Positions 1-5,461 of a DNA stretch of 5,461 nt are shown in pieces. The stretch's first letter is position 1. Each line of letters opens with the position of its first letter. The notes under the pieces are model-generated. The model saw only the letters and a program-made list of their open reading frames with translations. It was not told where the DNA came from and ran no database searches. The position numbers and the translations under genes are program-made. Origin of the DNA: an uncultured Porphyromonas sp. (lineage in GTDB: Bacteria > Bacteroidota > Bacteroidia > Bacteroidales > Porphyromonadaceae); assembly GCF_934359325.1 (NCBI RefSeq), contig NZ_CAKRLH010000105.1:1-5461 (forward strand), read 5' to 3'.

Positions 1-720
1 AATGGTCTCCAGCCCGCTGCCACGATCCTCGTCGCCACTGCCAAGTCCCTCAAGCTCCACGGCGGAGTCAAGGACGCCGACCTCAGCACGGAGAATGTGG
101 AGGCGCTGAAGAAGGGCTTCTCCAATCTCGACCAGCACGTGGAGAACATGCGGAAGTTTGGACAGAGCGTCGTCATCTGCATCAACCGCTTCCCCACCGA
201 TACCGAGGCTGAGCTTGAGGCGATCCGCCTCCACTGCGAGGAGCTCGGCGTACCCTTTGCCGTCAATAACGCCTTCTCCGAGGGCGGTAAGGGAGCCACT
301 GAGCTGGCACAGGTAGTCGTCGACACCATCGACGACCACCCCTCTGAGCCCATCACCTTCGGCTACGACCTCGACAGCCCGGTCAAGGAGAAGATCGAGT
401 CCCTCACCCGCGAGATCTACCGTGCTGACCGCGTAGTCTACGACAAGAAGGCCATCAAGGCACTCAAGATGATCGACGAGCTGGGCTACGACAAGTTCCC
501 CATCTGCATCGCCAAGACGCAGTACTCCTTCTCCGACGACGCCTCGCTCCTCGGCGCTCCGAGAGACTTCGAGATGCACGTCAATGACATCGTCGTCACC
601 ACCGGCGCAGAGATGATCGTGGTCATCATGGGCAGCATCATGCGTATGCCGGGACTCCCCAAGGTCCCCAATGCCGAGAAGATCGACATCGTCAATGGTG
701 AAATCGACGGACTGAGCTGA
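1..720 (+). CDS. fhs: Formate--tetrahydrofolate ligase, C-terminal part (5' end outside window)
   Basis: This is the C-terminal 239 residues of formate--tetrahydrofolate ligase (10-formyl-THF synthetase), the cytoplasmic enzyme that joins formate to tetrahydrofolate using ATP and so feeds one-carbon units to purine, fMet and serine/glycine metabolism. The frame is open from base 1, so the gene starts upstream; the ATG at 97 is internal, because the preceding residues (LVATAKSLKLHGGVKDADL) are already typical of the family. Visible family stretches are ENVEALKKGFSNLDQHVENM at about residues 29-48, VVICINRFPTDT near 57-68, AKTQYSFSDD near 171-180 and the C-terminal MPGLPKVP at 216-223, followed by the usual short tail ending in DGLS. 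Family members are about 555 residues, so a little over 40 percent is seen. The ATP-binding P-loop part is outside the window and cannot be judged. The visible part has no frameshift or internal stop. It converges with the ferritin unit and is followed by its own hairpin. Confidence 0.97.
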   Translation, partial: NGLQPAATILVATAKSLKLHGGVKDADLSTENVEALKKGFSNLDQHVENMRKFGQSVVICINRFPTDTEAELEAIRLHCEELGVPFAVNNAFSEGGKGATELAQVVVDTIDDHPSEPITFGYDLDSPVKEKIESLTREIYRADRVVYDKKAIKALKMIDELGYDKFPICIAKTQYSFSDDASLLGAPRDFEMHVNDIVVTTGAEMIVVIMGSIMRMPGLPKVPNAEKIDIVNGEIDGLS

Positions 721-743
721 TAGACCCTGCTCCTCAGACTATC

Positions 744-787
744 AGAGGGGGCTGTGCCGGAGTATCGGCGCAGCCCCCTCTTCATCC
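744..787 (+). terminator. Probable intrinsic terminator of the folate ligase gene
   Basis: A 16-bp stem pairs 744-759 with 766-781 around the loop GAGTAT. It contains one T-G wobble pair (755/770) and its outer ten pairs are perfect (GAGGGGGCTG with CAGCCCCCTC). It begins 23 bases after the TGA of the ligase gene. The tract after it (TTCATCC) is poor in T, so the hairpin is clear but efficient rho-independent termination is inferred from position and stem strength. Confidence 0.7.
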
Positions 788-816
788 CGACCGGATCTCC
801 ACACGAGGTCAGGTCA

Positions 817-859
817 CAAAAAAAGGCGTGAGGATGGGCAGGTCACCCATCCTCACGCC
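817..859 (-). terminator. Intrinsic terminator of the ferritin gene
   Basis: A perfect 14-bp stem pairs 825-838 with 846-859 around a 7-base loop. On the minus strand it is followed at once by seven T (A run at 818-824). It lies 17 bases past the ferritin stop codon. On the plus strand no T run follows, so it is a one-way terminator for the minus strand. It stands back to back with the terminator of the convergent folate ligase gene. Confidence 0.93.
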
Positions 860-876
860 GATAGACTCGATATCTC

Positions 877-1362
877 TTACTTGCGCATGCCCATCTCCCT
901 GTCGAAGATGGCGACGGCGCCCTCGCCGATGAGATCGAGGCGGTCGAGATTGTGCTGTGCGTTCTCCTCTTCCTCCTCCTGCTCTACGACAAACTTCTCG
1001 AAGAAGATGCGTACGCCGTAGTCGTGGTCCTCGGTGGCCATCTTGACGATCTCCTCGATCGACTTGGTGATGGACTGCTCGTGGCGGAGCGACTGGGTGA
1101 GGATCTCGCGGAGGGTGCCGAAAGAATTGGGTACCTCAGCGATCGGCTTCAGCTCGGGGCGCACGCCACGCCCCTCGAGGTAGGAGATCATCGCCTCGGC
1201 GTGTCCCATCTCCTCGCGAGACTGTAGGGTGAGCCACTTGGTCACGCCATCGAGGGCGCGCTCTGCGGTGTCCAGGGACATAGAGCGGTAGAGGTAAGCG
1301 GAGTAGAGCTCCTTATTGATCTGCTCGTTGATAGCGGCGATCAGTCGTTCAGTCATCTTCAT
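877..1362 (-). CDS. ftnA: Non-heme bacterial ferritin
   Basis: Bacterial ferritin of 161 residues, close to the family norm of about 165. It assembles as a 24-subunit shell in the cytoplasm, oxidises Fe(II) and stores it as ferric mineral. By alignment with E. coli FtnA by eye, every ferroxidase-centre ligand is present, shifted by one residue: E18, Y25, E51, H54 (in EEMGHA), E95 and Q128 (in FVVEQEEEE), with E131 as the third-site acidic residue. No bacterioferritin-type heme methionine was identified, so the FtnA type fits better. A five-glutamate run at 129-133 is a small oddity beside the centre. The start is the ATG at 1362; a second ATG two codons later (MKM) would serve equally well, and no Shine-Dalgarno separates them. 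It lies 30 bp behind the DUF4834-like gene on the same strand with no terminator between, so it is probably cotranscribed, and it ends in a strong terminator. The word AATACAGTACA sits 2 bases before the ATG and recurs upstream of the receptor gene. Confidence 0.96.
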   Translation of the reverse strand: MKMTERLIAAINEQINKELYSAYLYRSMSLDTAERALDGVTKWLTLQSREEMGHAEAMISYLEGRGVRPELKPIAEVPNSFGTLREILTQSLRHEQSITKSIEEIVKMATEDHDYGVRIFFEKFVVEQEEEEENAQHNLDRLDLIGEGAVAIFDREMGMRK

Positions 1363-1392
1363 AGTGTACTGTATTATCTAAGTGATTAGTGA

Positions 1393-1668
1393 TTACTTAT
1401 GGTTGCCGGTCTCGTCATCCACCTCCTCATAGTCGACGTAGTGTCCACCGCCGAGGTCGTGCTGCGCCTCCCGGAGGATGTCGGCACTGCTCTTACGGGC
1501 ATGCTGCTCACGGGCAGCCTGCTCCTGAGCCTCCTCTTCCTGACGGCGGTACTCACGCTTGACCTCTCGGTGGACCGCTCCGATGCGCGCTATCTGGCGG
1601 ATCAGGGGCCATAGGGAGTATAGGATCACCCCCAGGATGAGGAGAAGGATTATGGTAAGTGGTGACAT
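1393..1668 (-). CDS. DUF4834-like small membrane protein
   Basis: A 91-residue protein of unknown function. It has one hydrophobic segment at about residues 5-23 (TIILLLILGVILYSLWPLI), then a basic juxtamembrane stretch (RQIARIGAVHREVKREYRR). A highly charged E/Q/R/A-rich region at about 32-58 looks helical or coiled-coil. The acidic tail contains GGGHYVDYEEVDDE at 73-86. This layout, with an N-terminal anchor, charged linker and a final YVDYEEV-like motif, resembles the DUF4834 proteins of Bacteroidetes. The assignment is from memory of that pattern and is not certain. The many positive charges after the span suggest that the bulk faces the cytoplasm. It is the first gene of a probable two-gene unit with the ferritin. 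A TAnnTTTG -7 element lies 23 bases upstream of the ATG. A second in-frame stop (TAG at 1378-1380) follows shortly after the TAA. The opposite strand is also open here, but the hydrophobic anchor and promoter favour this strand. Confidence 0.8.
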   Translation of the reverse strand: MSPLTIILLLILGVILYSLWPLIRQIARIGAVHREVKREYRRQEEEAQEQAAREQHARKSSADILREAQHDLGGGHYVDYEEVDDETGNHK

Positions 1669-1691
1669 ATCCTATTGCAATTTTACTCTAA

Positions 1692-1699
1692 CAAAGGTA
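1692..1699 (-). promoter_or_regulatory. Bacteroidetes-type -7 promoter element for the DUF4834-ferritin unit
   Basis: On the minus strand the sequence TACCTTTG is an exact match to the Bacteroidetes -7 consensus TAnnTTTG. It ends 23 bases before the ATG at 1668, which would give a short 5' leader. No TTTG-like -33 element is found at the usual distance of about 19-21 bases; the nearest upstream TTTG is 28 bases away, inside the U-tract of the receptor terminator. The -7 match and its position are seen; promoter activity is inferred. Confidence 0.5.
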
Positions 1700-1728
1700 C
1701 CAAAAAAGCTACCCATCTACATAAGTGC

Positions 1729-1770
1729 AAAAAACGAGCCTCCTCGGACCTATTTGTCCAAGAAGGCTCG
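1729..1770 (-). terminator. Intrinsic terminator of the Oar-like receptor gene
   Basis: A hairpin pairs 1735-1749 with 1756-1770 around a 6-base loop. It has 13 base pairs and two C/A mismatches (1742/1763 and 1745/1760). On the minus strand it is followed by six T (A run 1729-1734). It starts 28 bases past the TGA of the receptor gene. It separates that gene from the DUF4834-ferritin unit, whose -7 element lies about 30 bases further on. Its stem and loop closely resemble the hairpin at 5338-5368. Confidence 0.88.
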
Positions 1771-1798
1771 CTCAGATGTAAGGTATGTCAGTCAGCTA

Positions 1799-4700
1799 TC
1801 AGAAGAGGAGCTTGACTCCGAGGAGCATGCCCCAGGTGGAGCTGAGACCGAGGTCGTCATTCCAGACATTGGCCTTCTTGCTGAAGTCCTCGATGCTATT
1901 CTCTGTCAGGACAAAGCCCTTCTGAGCACCGGACTTAGCATTGGCTTTCTGCATCTCCACCGGCAGGATATTGCCGTAGCTGCTGGAGAGGGCGGCAGTC
2001 TTGTAGACACCCCAGTTGGAATTGAGCATATTGCCTACGTTGATGAAGTCAAGGCTCACCTGAAGGGTGTAGCGACGGTCGGTGCCAAAGTCGGAGTAGA
2101 ACTCCTGCATCAGCTTCAGGTCAAATCGATTGAGCCAAGGCTGGAGAGCTCCGAAGCGCTCTGCAAAGTTGCCCTTACGCTTGGAGAGGTAGGGATTGCC
2201 GTCCACATACTTCATGAAGGCCTCGTACTGATCGGCGGCAGAGATGAAGATCTCTTTCTTAGCGCGCTTATCGTACCCCTTCTTGTCCACAAAAGAGAAT
2301 TTCGGGTCACTCGTACCGGTCGGCACGTAGAGCAGATCGCCGGAGGCGTAGTCACCATTGATATCGTTACCATAGATATAGCTGTAGCGACCTGTCGAGG
2401 AGCCGCTGTAGTAGAGGCTGATCGTGGTGGCCATATGCTTCAGGTACTCGATACGGTAGGAGAGACTACCGACAACACGGTGAGGGATGGCGAACTGAGA
2501 GTAACTCAGCTCGGGATCATTCATATCGCCGTAGGTGTGGTTGCTCGTCCAAGCAGAGTTGGCGGAGGAGCCTGGATTATTGGTCTGGTCCTTAGCAAAG
2601 GAGTAGGTGTAAGCGACCATCGCATCGAGACCCTTGACTGCGCGATTGCGAAGCTGGACGGTGAAAGAGCCCTGATAGCCCTTATTGGTATTACCGAGGA
2701 CGATGGCGTTATTGACGCTGGAGACCATCCGATTCTTGCTGTACAGAGGTCTGCCGTCAGCCATCTTACCATCAGGCTCGGGGAGATTGACATTTCGCTG
2801 AAGGAGTGCCTGTACATCCTTACTGTAGAGTGCCTCGAGGGTAAGAGTCGTATTTCCGGGCAGAGCAAAGTCGGCAGCGATATTAGAGCGCCAGATCTGA
2901 GGCATGCGGAAGTCCTTGGCGACCATAGCAACTGCGCCACGGTATTCGCCATCACTCTTCAGCTGATCCGGAAAGATATTGGGATACTTCTTCTGCTGAT
3001 CACGGAAGTTGGGCTCAAAGCGTAGGTCATCGGGGATGTCAGCAGCCCCAAATCCCATCTCAGGACTCTGGACAGTACCTGAGGAGGTGGGCTGATTGGT
3101 GAACCACACGAAAGGCATCAGACCACTGAAGAGACCGGTACCACCACGCAGCTGAATGGAGCGGTCACCGAGGATATCCCAATTGAACCCAACCCGAGGA
3201 TTAACCTGAAGCTGGCTCTTGGGCCATGTAGAGATATCCAGCTTTGTCCCATAGCGCATCTCGGGGAGCTTATCCACGAGCGGATTATTCTCAAGCTTAT
3301 TGAGGTAGAAGGGCACCTCGAAGCGCAGACCGGGAGTGAGCTTGAAGCGAGGGGTCACTGTCCACTCATCCTGGAAGTAGAAAGCGAGAAGCCCAAAATT
3401 CATCTGGACTCCCTTTGGATCCTCCCCATTGTAGCCGTAGGTAACTCCGAAGCCGATCGGCTTGCGATTCTCCATAAAGTCCTCCATGCTGGCATAGCGG
3501 TAGTAGGAGGTCCCCTCACGGATATAGCTGTTATTGACGTAGATATTATCGTATCGGAAGCCACCGAGGAGGGTGTGTGCACCTAAGGTGTAGGTAAAGT
3601 CATCCGACACCGAGAGAGTGTTATTGATCACCTGGTTGTGGAAGGAGAAAAGCTCCGTACCAAAAGACATATAGTAGCCGCCATCCTTGAGGATATCGAC
3701 GAAGGGGAAGTCTGCAGAGGGGCTCTTGCGCTGAGGATCCTTCGTAGCCGTGTAGGTGACCATCAGCTTATTGGTCATGTTATTCCCAAAGCGGCTATTA
3801 AGCTCACCGGCAAATCCGTGGATCTCATTAAGATTCTGGTACCAGGAGTTGGGGAAAGCGATCGCATTCTCCGAGAGACGTCCCGGCTGAAGCCGCGCAT
3901 TATTACCGGGCCCGGAGTTCCAGTTGGTAGTGTTCCAGCTGTTATTATTGAGGTAATTGTAGCGGAGGGAGAGGTGGTGATCATCGTTGATGTTCCAGTC
4001 GATCTTCGCCAGGATCTTGTAGTTCTTCTGATCCATATTGGGGAAGTTGCGGACATCACCGGTGTCGTAGTTGTACTTCTCCTTGAGGAACTTGCTCATC
4101 GCCTCAAGGTCGGAATAGCTGGTGCGGGAGATGTTGTTCTTCTTATCTGCGACACCATTCTCACTCGGGAGGAAGCCGGTGTAGGGGCGAGCGTCATTCT
4201 CGTACTCTGCACTGGCGAAGAAGAAGAGCTTATCCTTGACGATCGGACCACCGATGGTGAAGCCGTAGGTCTGCTCATTCTTATTATCGAGCTTGGACAT
4301 ATCGACGTCACCGATCTTGGTGCCGGTCATCCCCTTACCACGCTGGTAGGTGTAGGCGGATCCGGTGAAGATGTTGGTACCGGACTTGGTGATAGCGTTG
4401 ACGGAAGCACCAGTGAAGTTGGAGAGACGGATGTCGAAGGGGGCGATATTCACCGACACCTCCTCGATAGCATCGAGGGAGATCGGCTGTGCCGTACCAC
4501 CGGGCATCATGTTGCTTGAGAGACCGAAGTTATTGCGGAAGGCTCCACCATCGATGGTGACGTTATTCATACGACCATCACGACCGGCGAAGGAGCCGCC
4601 GTTGGCCTGCGGAGTGAGGCGGGTGAAGTCGCTGAGGCTTCGGGTGATGGTCGGGAGCTGCTTCAGTTGCTCAGGCGAGACAGAGGTGAGGGCACCGGTG

Positions 4701-5107
4701 CGCTGGCTATTGAAGACTGGGTTCTTGCTCTCGGCAGTCACGGTGACGCCCTCAAGCAGCTCGGAGTCCTCACTCATACGGACGTCGAGGACGAAGGTCT
4801 GACCGAGCTGGAGAGTGATCCCCTCGGTGATGTGGTCCCGGTAGCCGATAAAGGTCACCTTGACTGTGTAGGGACCACCGACACGCATGTTATTGATGAA
4901 GAAACGACCCTCAGCGTCCGTCAGGGCGTTGTAGGTCGTGCCGGAGGGCGTGTGGGTCACGCGGACGGTGGCAGCGGCCAGCGTCTCATGGTCATCGCTC
5001 ACCGTGCCTCGCATAGAGGAGGTGGTGACCTGTGCCAGAGAGGTCAGCGACATCATCGACAGGAGGCCGATGAGCAGCACCGTCAGGATTGTGTAGTGCT
5101 TCTGCAT
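1799..5107 (-). CDS. Oar-like TonB-dependent outer-membrane receptor
   Basis: A 1102-residue outer-membrane beta-barrel protein of the large Oar-like TonB-dependent group common in Bacteroidota. Residues 1-25 are a signal peptide (basic start, hydrophobic core, SLA before Q26). A carboxypeptidase-regulatory-like Ig domain follows at about 30-111 (MRGTVSDD, TDAEGRFFINNMRVGGPYTVKVTFIGY). A TonB-box-like LEGVTVTAE lies at 118-126. The plug spans roughly 130-245 and carries GRDGRMNNVTIDGGAFRNNF at 175-194, IEEVSVNIAPFDIRLSNFTG at 214-233 and AITKSGTN at 238-245. The remainder, about 850 residues, is rich in aromatic and Asn-containing strands and ends in the aromatic residue F1102, as usual for barrels inserted by Bam. 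The ATG at 5107 is chosen because it gives a complete signal peptide directly. No SusD-like lipoprotein adjoins it, so glycan uptake of the SusCD kind is not supported; the ligand is unknown. It appears to be transcribed alone, with a 230-bp leader and its own terminator. A specific role (iron, peptide, adhesion) cannot be read from the sequence. Confidence 0.93.
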   Translation of the reverse strand: MQKHYTILTVLLIGLLSMMSLTSLAQVTTSSMRGTVSDDHETLAAATVRVTHTPSGTTYNALTDAEGRFFINNMRVGGPYTVKVTFIGYRDHITEGITLQLGQTFVLDVRMSEDSELLEGVTVTAESKNPVFNSQRTGALTSVSPEQLKQLPTITRSLSDFTRLTPQANGGSFAGRDGRMNNVTIDGGAFRNNFGLSSNMMPGGTAQPISLDAIEEVSVNIAPFDIRLSNFTGASVNAITKSGTNIFTGSAYTYQRGKGMTGTKIGDVDMSKLDNKNEQTYGFTIGGPIVKDKLFFFASAEYENDARPYTGFLPSENGVADKKNNISRTSYSDLEAMSKFLKEKYNYDTGDVRNFPNMDQKNYKILAKIDWNINDDHHLSLRYNYLNNNSWNTTNWNSGPGNNARLQPGRLSENAIAFPNSWYQNLNEIHGFAGELNSRFGNNMTNKLMVTYTATKDPQRKSPSADFPFVDILKDGGYYMSFGTELFSFHNQVINNTLSVSDDFTYTLGAHTLLGGFRYDNIYVNNSYIREGTSYYRYASMEDFMENRKPIGFGVTYGYNGEDPKGVQMNFGLLAFYFQDEWTVTPRFKLTPGLRFEVPFYLNKLENNPLVDKLPEMRYGTKLDISTWPKSQLQVNPRVGFNWDILGDRSIQLRGGTGLFSGLMPFVWFTNQPTSSGTVQSPEMGFGAADIPDDLRFEPNFRDQQKKYPNIFPDQLKSDGEYRGAVAMVAKDFRMPQIWRSNIAADFALPGNTTLTLEALYSKDVQALLQRNVNLPEPDGKMADGRPLYSKNRMVSSVNNAIVLGNTNKGYQGSFTVQLRNRAVKGLDAMVAYTYSFAKDQTNNPGSSANSAWTSNHTYGDMNDPELSYSQFAIPHRVVGSLSYRIEYLKHMATTISLYYSGSSTGRYSYIYGNDINGDYASGDLLYVPTGTSDPKFSFVDKKGYDKRAKKEIFISAADQYEAFMKYVDGNPYLSKRKGNFAERFGALQPWLNRFDLKLMQEFYSDFGTDRRYTLQVSLDFINVGNMLNSNWGVYKTAALSSSYGNILPVEMQKANAKSGAQKGFVLTENSIEDFSKKANVWNDDLGLSSTWGMLLGVKLLF

Positions 5108-5337
5108 GATGAATGAATTTATTTGAATTGTACTGTATTCAAGTTTTGCGCAATATTACCTCTATTATTTGAGAAAAGATAACAACCCGGGACCCTTCAC
5201 CAATACTTCATCTCATCTTAACCACATCGTCACCGGGTAGACTATAATCGAGTAGACCGGGATACGATAGTTATCAGACCTGCTTTTCATTCCCTCTCAC
5301 ACCTCTTTGATGTAGGACATGCCCGACATACTAATCA
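5108..5337 (-). promoter_or_regulatory. Upstream region of the receptor gene, no gene recognised
   Basis: This stretch between the tRNA-Leu hairpin and the receptor start should hold the receptor promoter. The part nearest the gene is AT-rich. It holds an interrupted inverted repeat, TTGAAT-N8-ATTCAA, at 5123-5142, 15 bases before the ATG. The word AATACAGTACA (minus strand, 5129-5139) overlaps that repeat and also occurs just upstream of the ferritin start. A TAATATTG at 5151-5158 (minus) differs from TAnnTTTG at one position and is the best -7 candidate, but a TTG upstream of it is 24 bases away, further than usual. No Shine-Dalgarno is seen before the ATG. The distal part (about 5160-5337) contains no recognisable gene or RNA; its only open frame is a doubtful 25-codon one at 5213-5290 (minus). 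Confidence 0.4.
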
Positions 5338-5368
5338 AGCCTCCCCGGACCTTTTGTCCGGGGAGGCT
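5338..5368 (-). terminator. GC-rich hairpin downstream of tRNA-Leu, likely its terminator or 3' processing boundary
   Basis: A perfect 13-bp stem pairs 5338-5350 with 5356-5368 around a 5-base loop. It begins 9 bases past the tRNA 3' end in the direction of tRNA transcription. On the minus strand it is followed by TTGATTAG, a weak U-tract. On the plus strand it is followed by TCGTCTTTTG, which is somewhat better, but no plus-strand gene is seen to use it. The arms and loop are nearly the same as those of the receptor terminator at 1735-1770. The hairpin is certain as a structure; its direction and efficiency as a terminator are inferred. Confidence 0.6.
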
Positions 5369-5377
5369 CGTCTTTTG

Positions 5378-5461
5378 TGCCCGGAACCGGGATCGAACCG
5401 GTACGGATGTTACTCCATTGGTGTTTGAGACCAACGCGTCTACCAATTCCGCCACCCGGGC
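5378..5461 (-). tRNA. tRNA-Leu, anticodon CAA
   Basis: An 84-nt class II tRNA, complete and ending exactly at the window edge. The acceptor arms GCCCGGG and TCCGGGC pair over seven positions with one G-T wobble. The D arm contains AATTGGTAGAC. The anticodon stem TTGGT/ACCAA encloses the loop CTCAAAC, so the anticodon is CAA (5425-5427, minus), which reads UUG. The long variable arm of 15 nt has a GGA/TCC stem, which together with the discriminator A identifies a leucine tRNA. The T arm is ACCGG-TTCGATC-CCGGT. The 3' CCA is not encoded (CAAAAG follows the discriminator), so it must be added after transcription. Its promoter lies outside the window. Confidence 0.97.

Noticed and set aside
486..785. 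Minus-strand frame of 99 codons over the end of the folate ligase gene
   Set aside because: It runs across the terminator hairpin, is Ser/Thr/Met-rich without domains, and lies opposite the conserved C-terminus of the ligase.
952..1614. Plus-strand frames opposite the ferritin and DUF4834-like genes
   Set aside because: The ferritin strand carries all ferroxidase ligands and the other carries a membrane anchor and promoter. The plus-strand products are L/V-rich shadows.
1559..3025. Long open frame of 488 codons on the plus strand, antisense to the receptor gene
   Set aside because: It crosses the DUF4834-like gene, the receptor terminator and the intergenic region. Its product shows no domain or signal and is low-complexity V/L/I/G/E-rich, as expected for the antisense of a gene with strong third-position bias. 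The minus-strand protein in the same place is plainly real.
3638..4519. Open frame of 293 codons on the plus strand, antisense to the receptor gene
   Set aside because: The product is a V/G/E/I-rich string without a recognisable fold, opposite well-conserved plug and barrel sequence. It is a codon-bias shadow.
4365..5116. Two overlapping plus-strand frames opposite the receptor N-terminus
   Set aside because: They lie over the signal peptide, Ig-like domain and plug of the receptor, have no start context, and give compositions typical of antisense reading.
5233..5262. Repeated GTAGAC words and CCGGG ends in the receptor leader
   Set aside because: They are short direct repeats with no consistent unit or spacing, and they form no stable hairpin, riboswitch core or CRISPR-like array.
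5378..5461. tRNA-Leu as an integration site for a mobile element
   Set aside because: No integrase, direct repeat of the tRNA 3' end, or phage-like gene is present in the window, so there is nothing to support an att site.

Overview
The window reads as ordinary chromosomal DNA of a Bacteroidota bacterium, most likely of the Porphyromonas type. The support is a large outer-membrane receptor with a carboxypeptidase-like N-terminal extension, a short DUF4834-like membrane protein, a tRNA without an encoded CCA, starts without a clear Shine-Dalgarno, and one exact Bacteroidetes-type -7 promoter element (TAnnTTTG). GC content is moderate to fairly high. The genus is inference from gene content; no marker gene here fixes it.

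Layout from left to right. Positions 1-720 (+) hold the 3' part of a formate--tetrahydrofolate ligase gene, cut off by the window edge, followed by a GC-rich hairpin. Everything else is on the minus strand and converges on it. In transcription order this is a tRNA-Leu(CAA) at the right edge, a hairpin just behind it, a leader of about 230 bp, a 1102-aa Oar-like TonB-dependent outer-membrane protein with its own terminator, and then a probable two-gene unit. That unit is a 91-aa DUF4834-like single-span membrane protein followed after 30 bp by a 161-aa ferritin with a complete ferroxidase centre, and it ends in a strong terminator that faces the one of the folate gene.

The genes do not form one pathway. 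The folate ligase charges tetrahydrofolate with formate. The receptor is an energised outer-membrane protein of unknown ligand with no SusD partner in view. The ferritin stores iron in the cytoplasm. The less ordinary signals are non-coding: two closely related hairpins (1735-1770 and 5338-5368) lie at either end of the receptor unit, one with a U-tract and one without, and an 11-bp word is shared by the regions just upstream of the ferritin and receptor starts. I found no CRISPR array, insertion sequence, phage gene, toxin-antitoxin pair or defence system, and I do not think the window holds a large new system.
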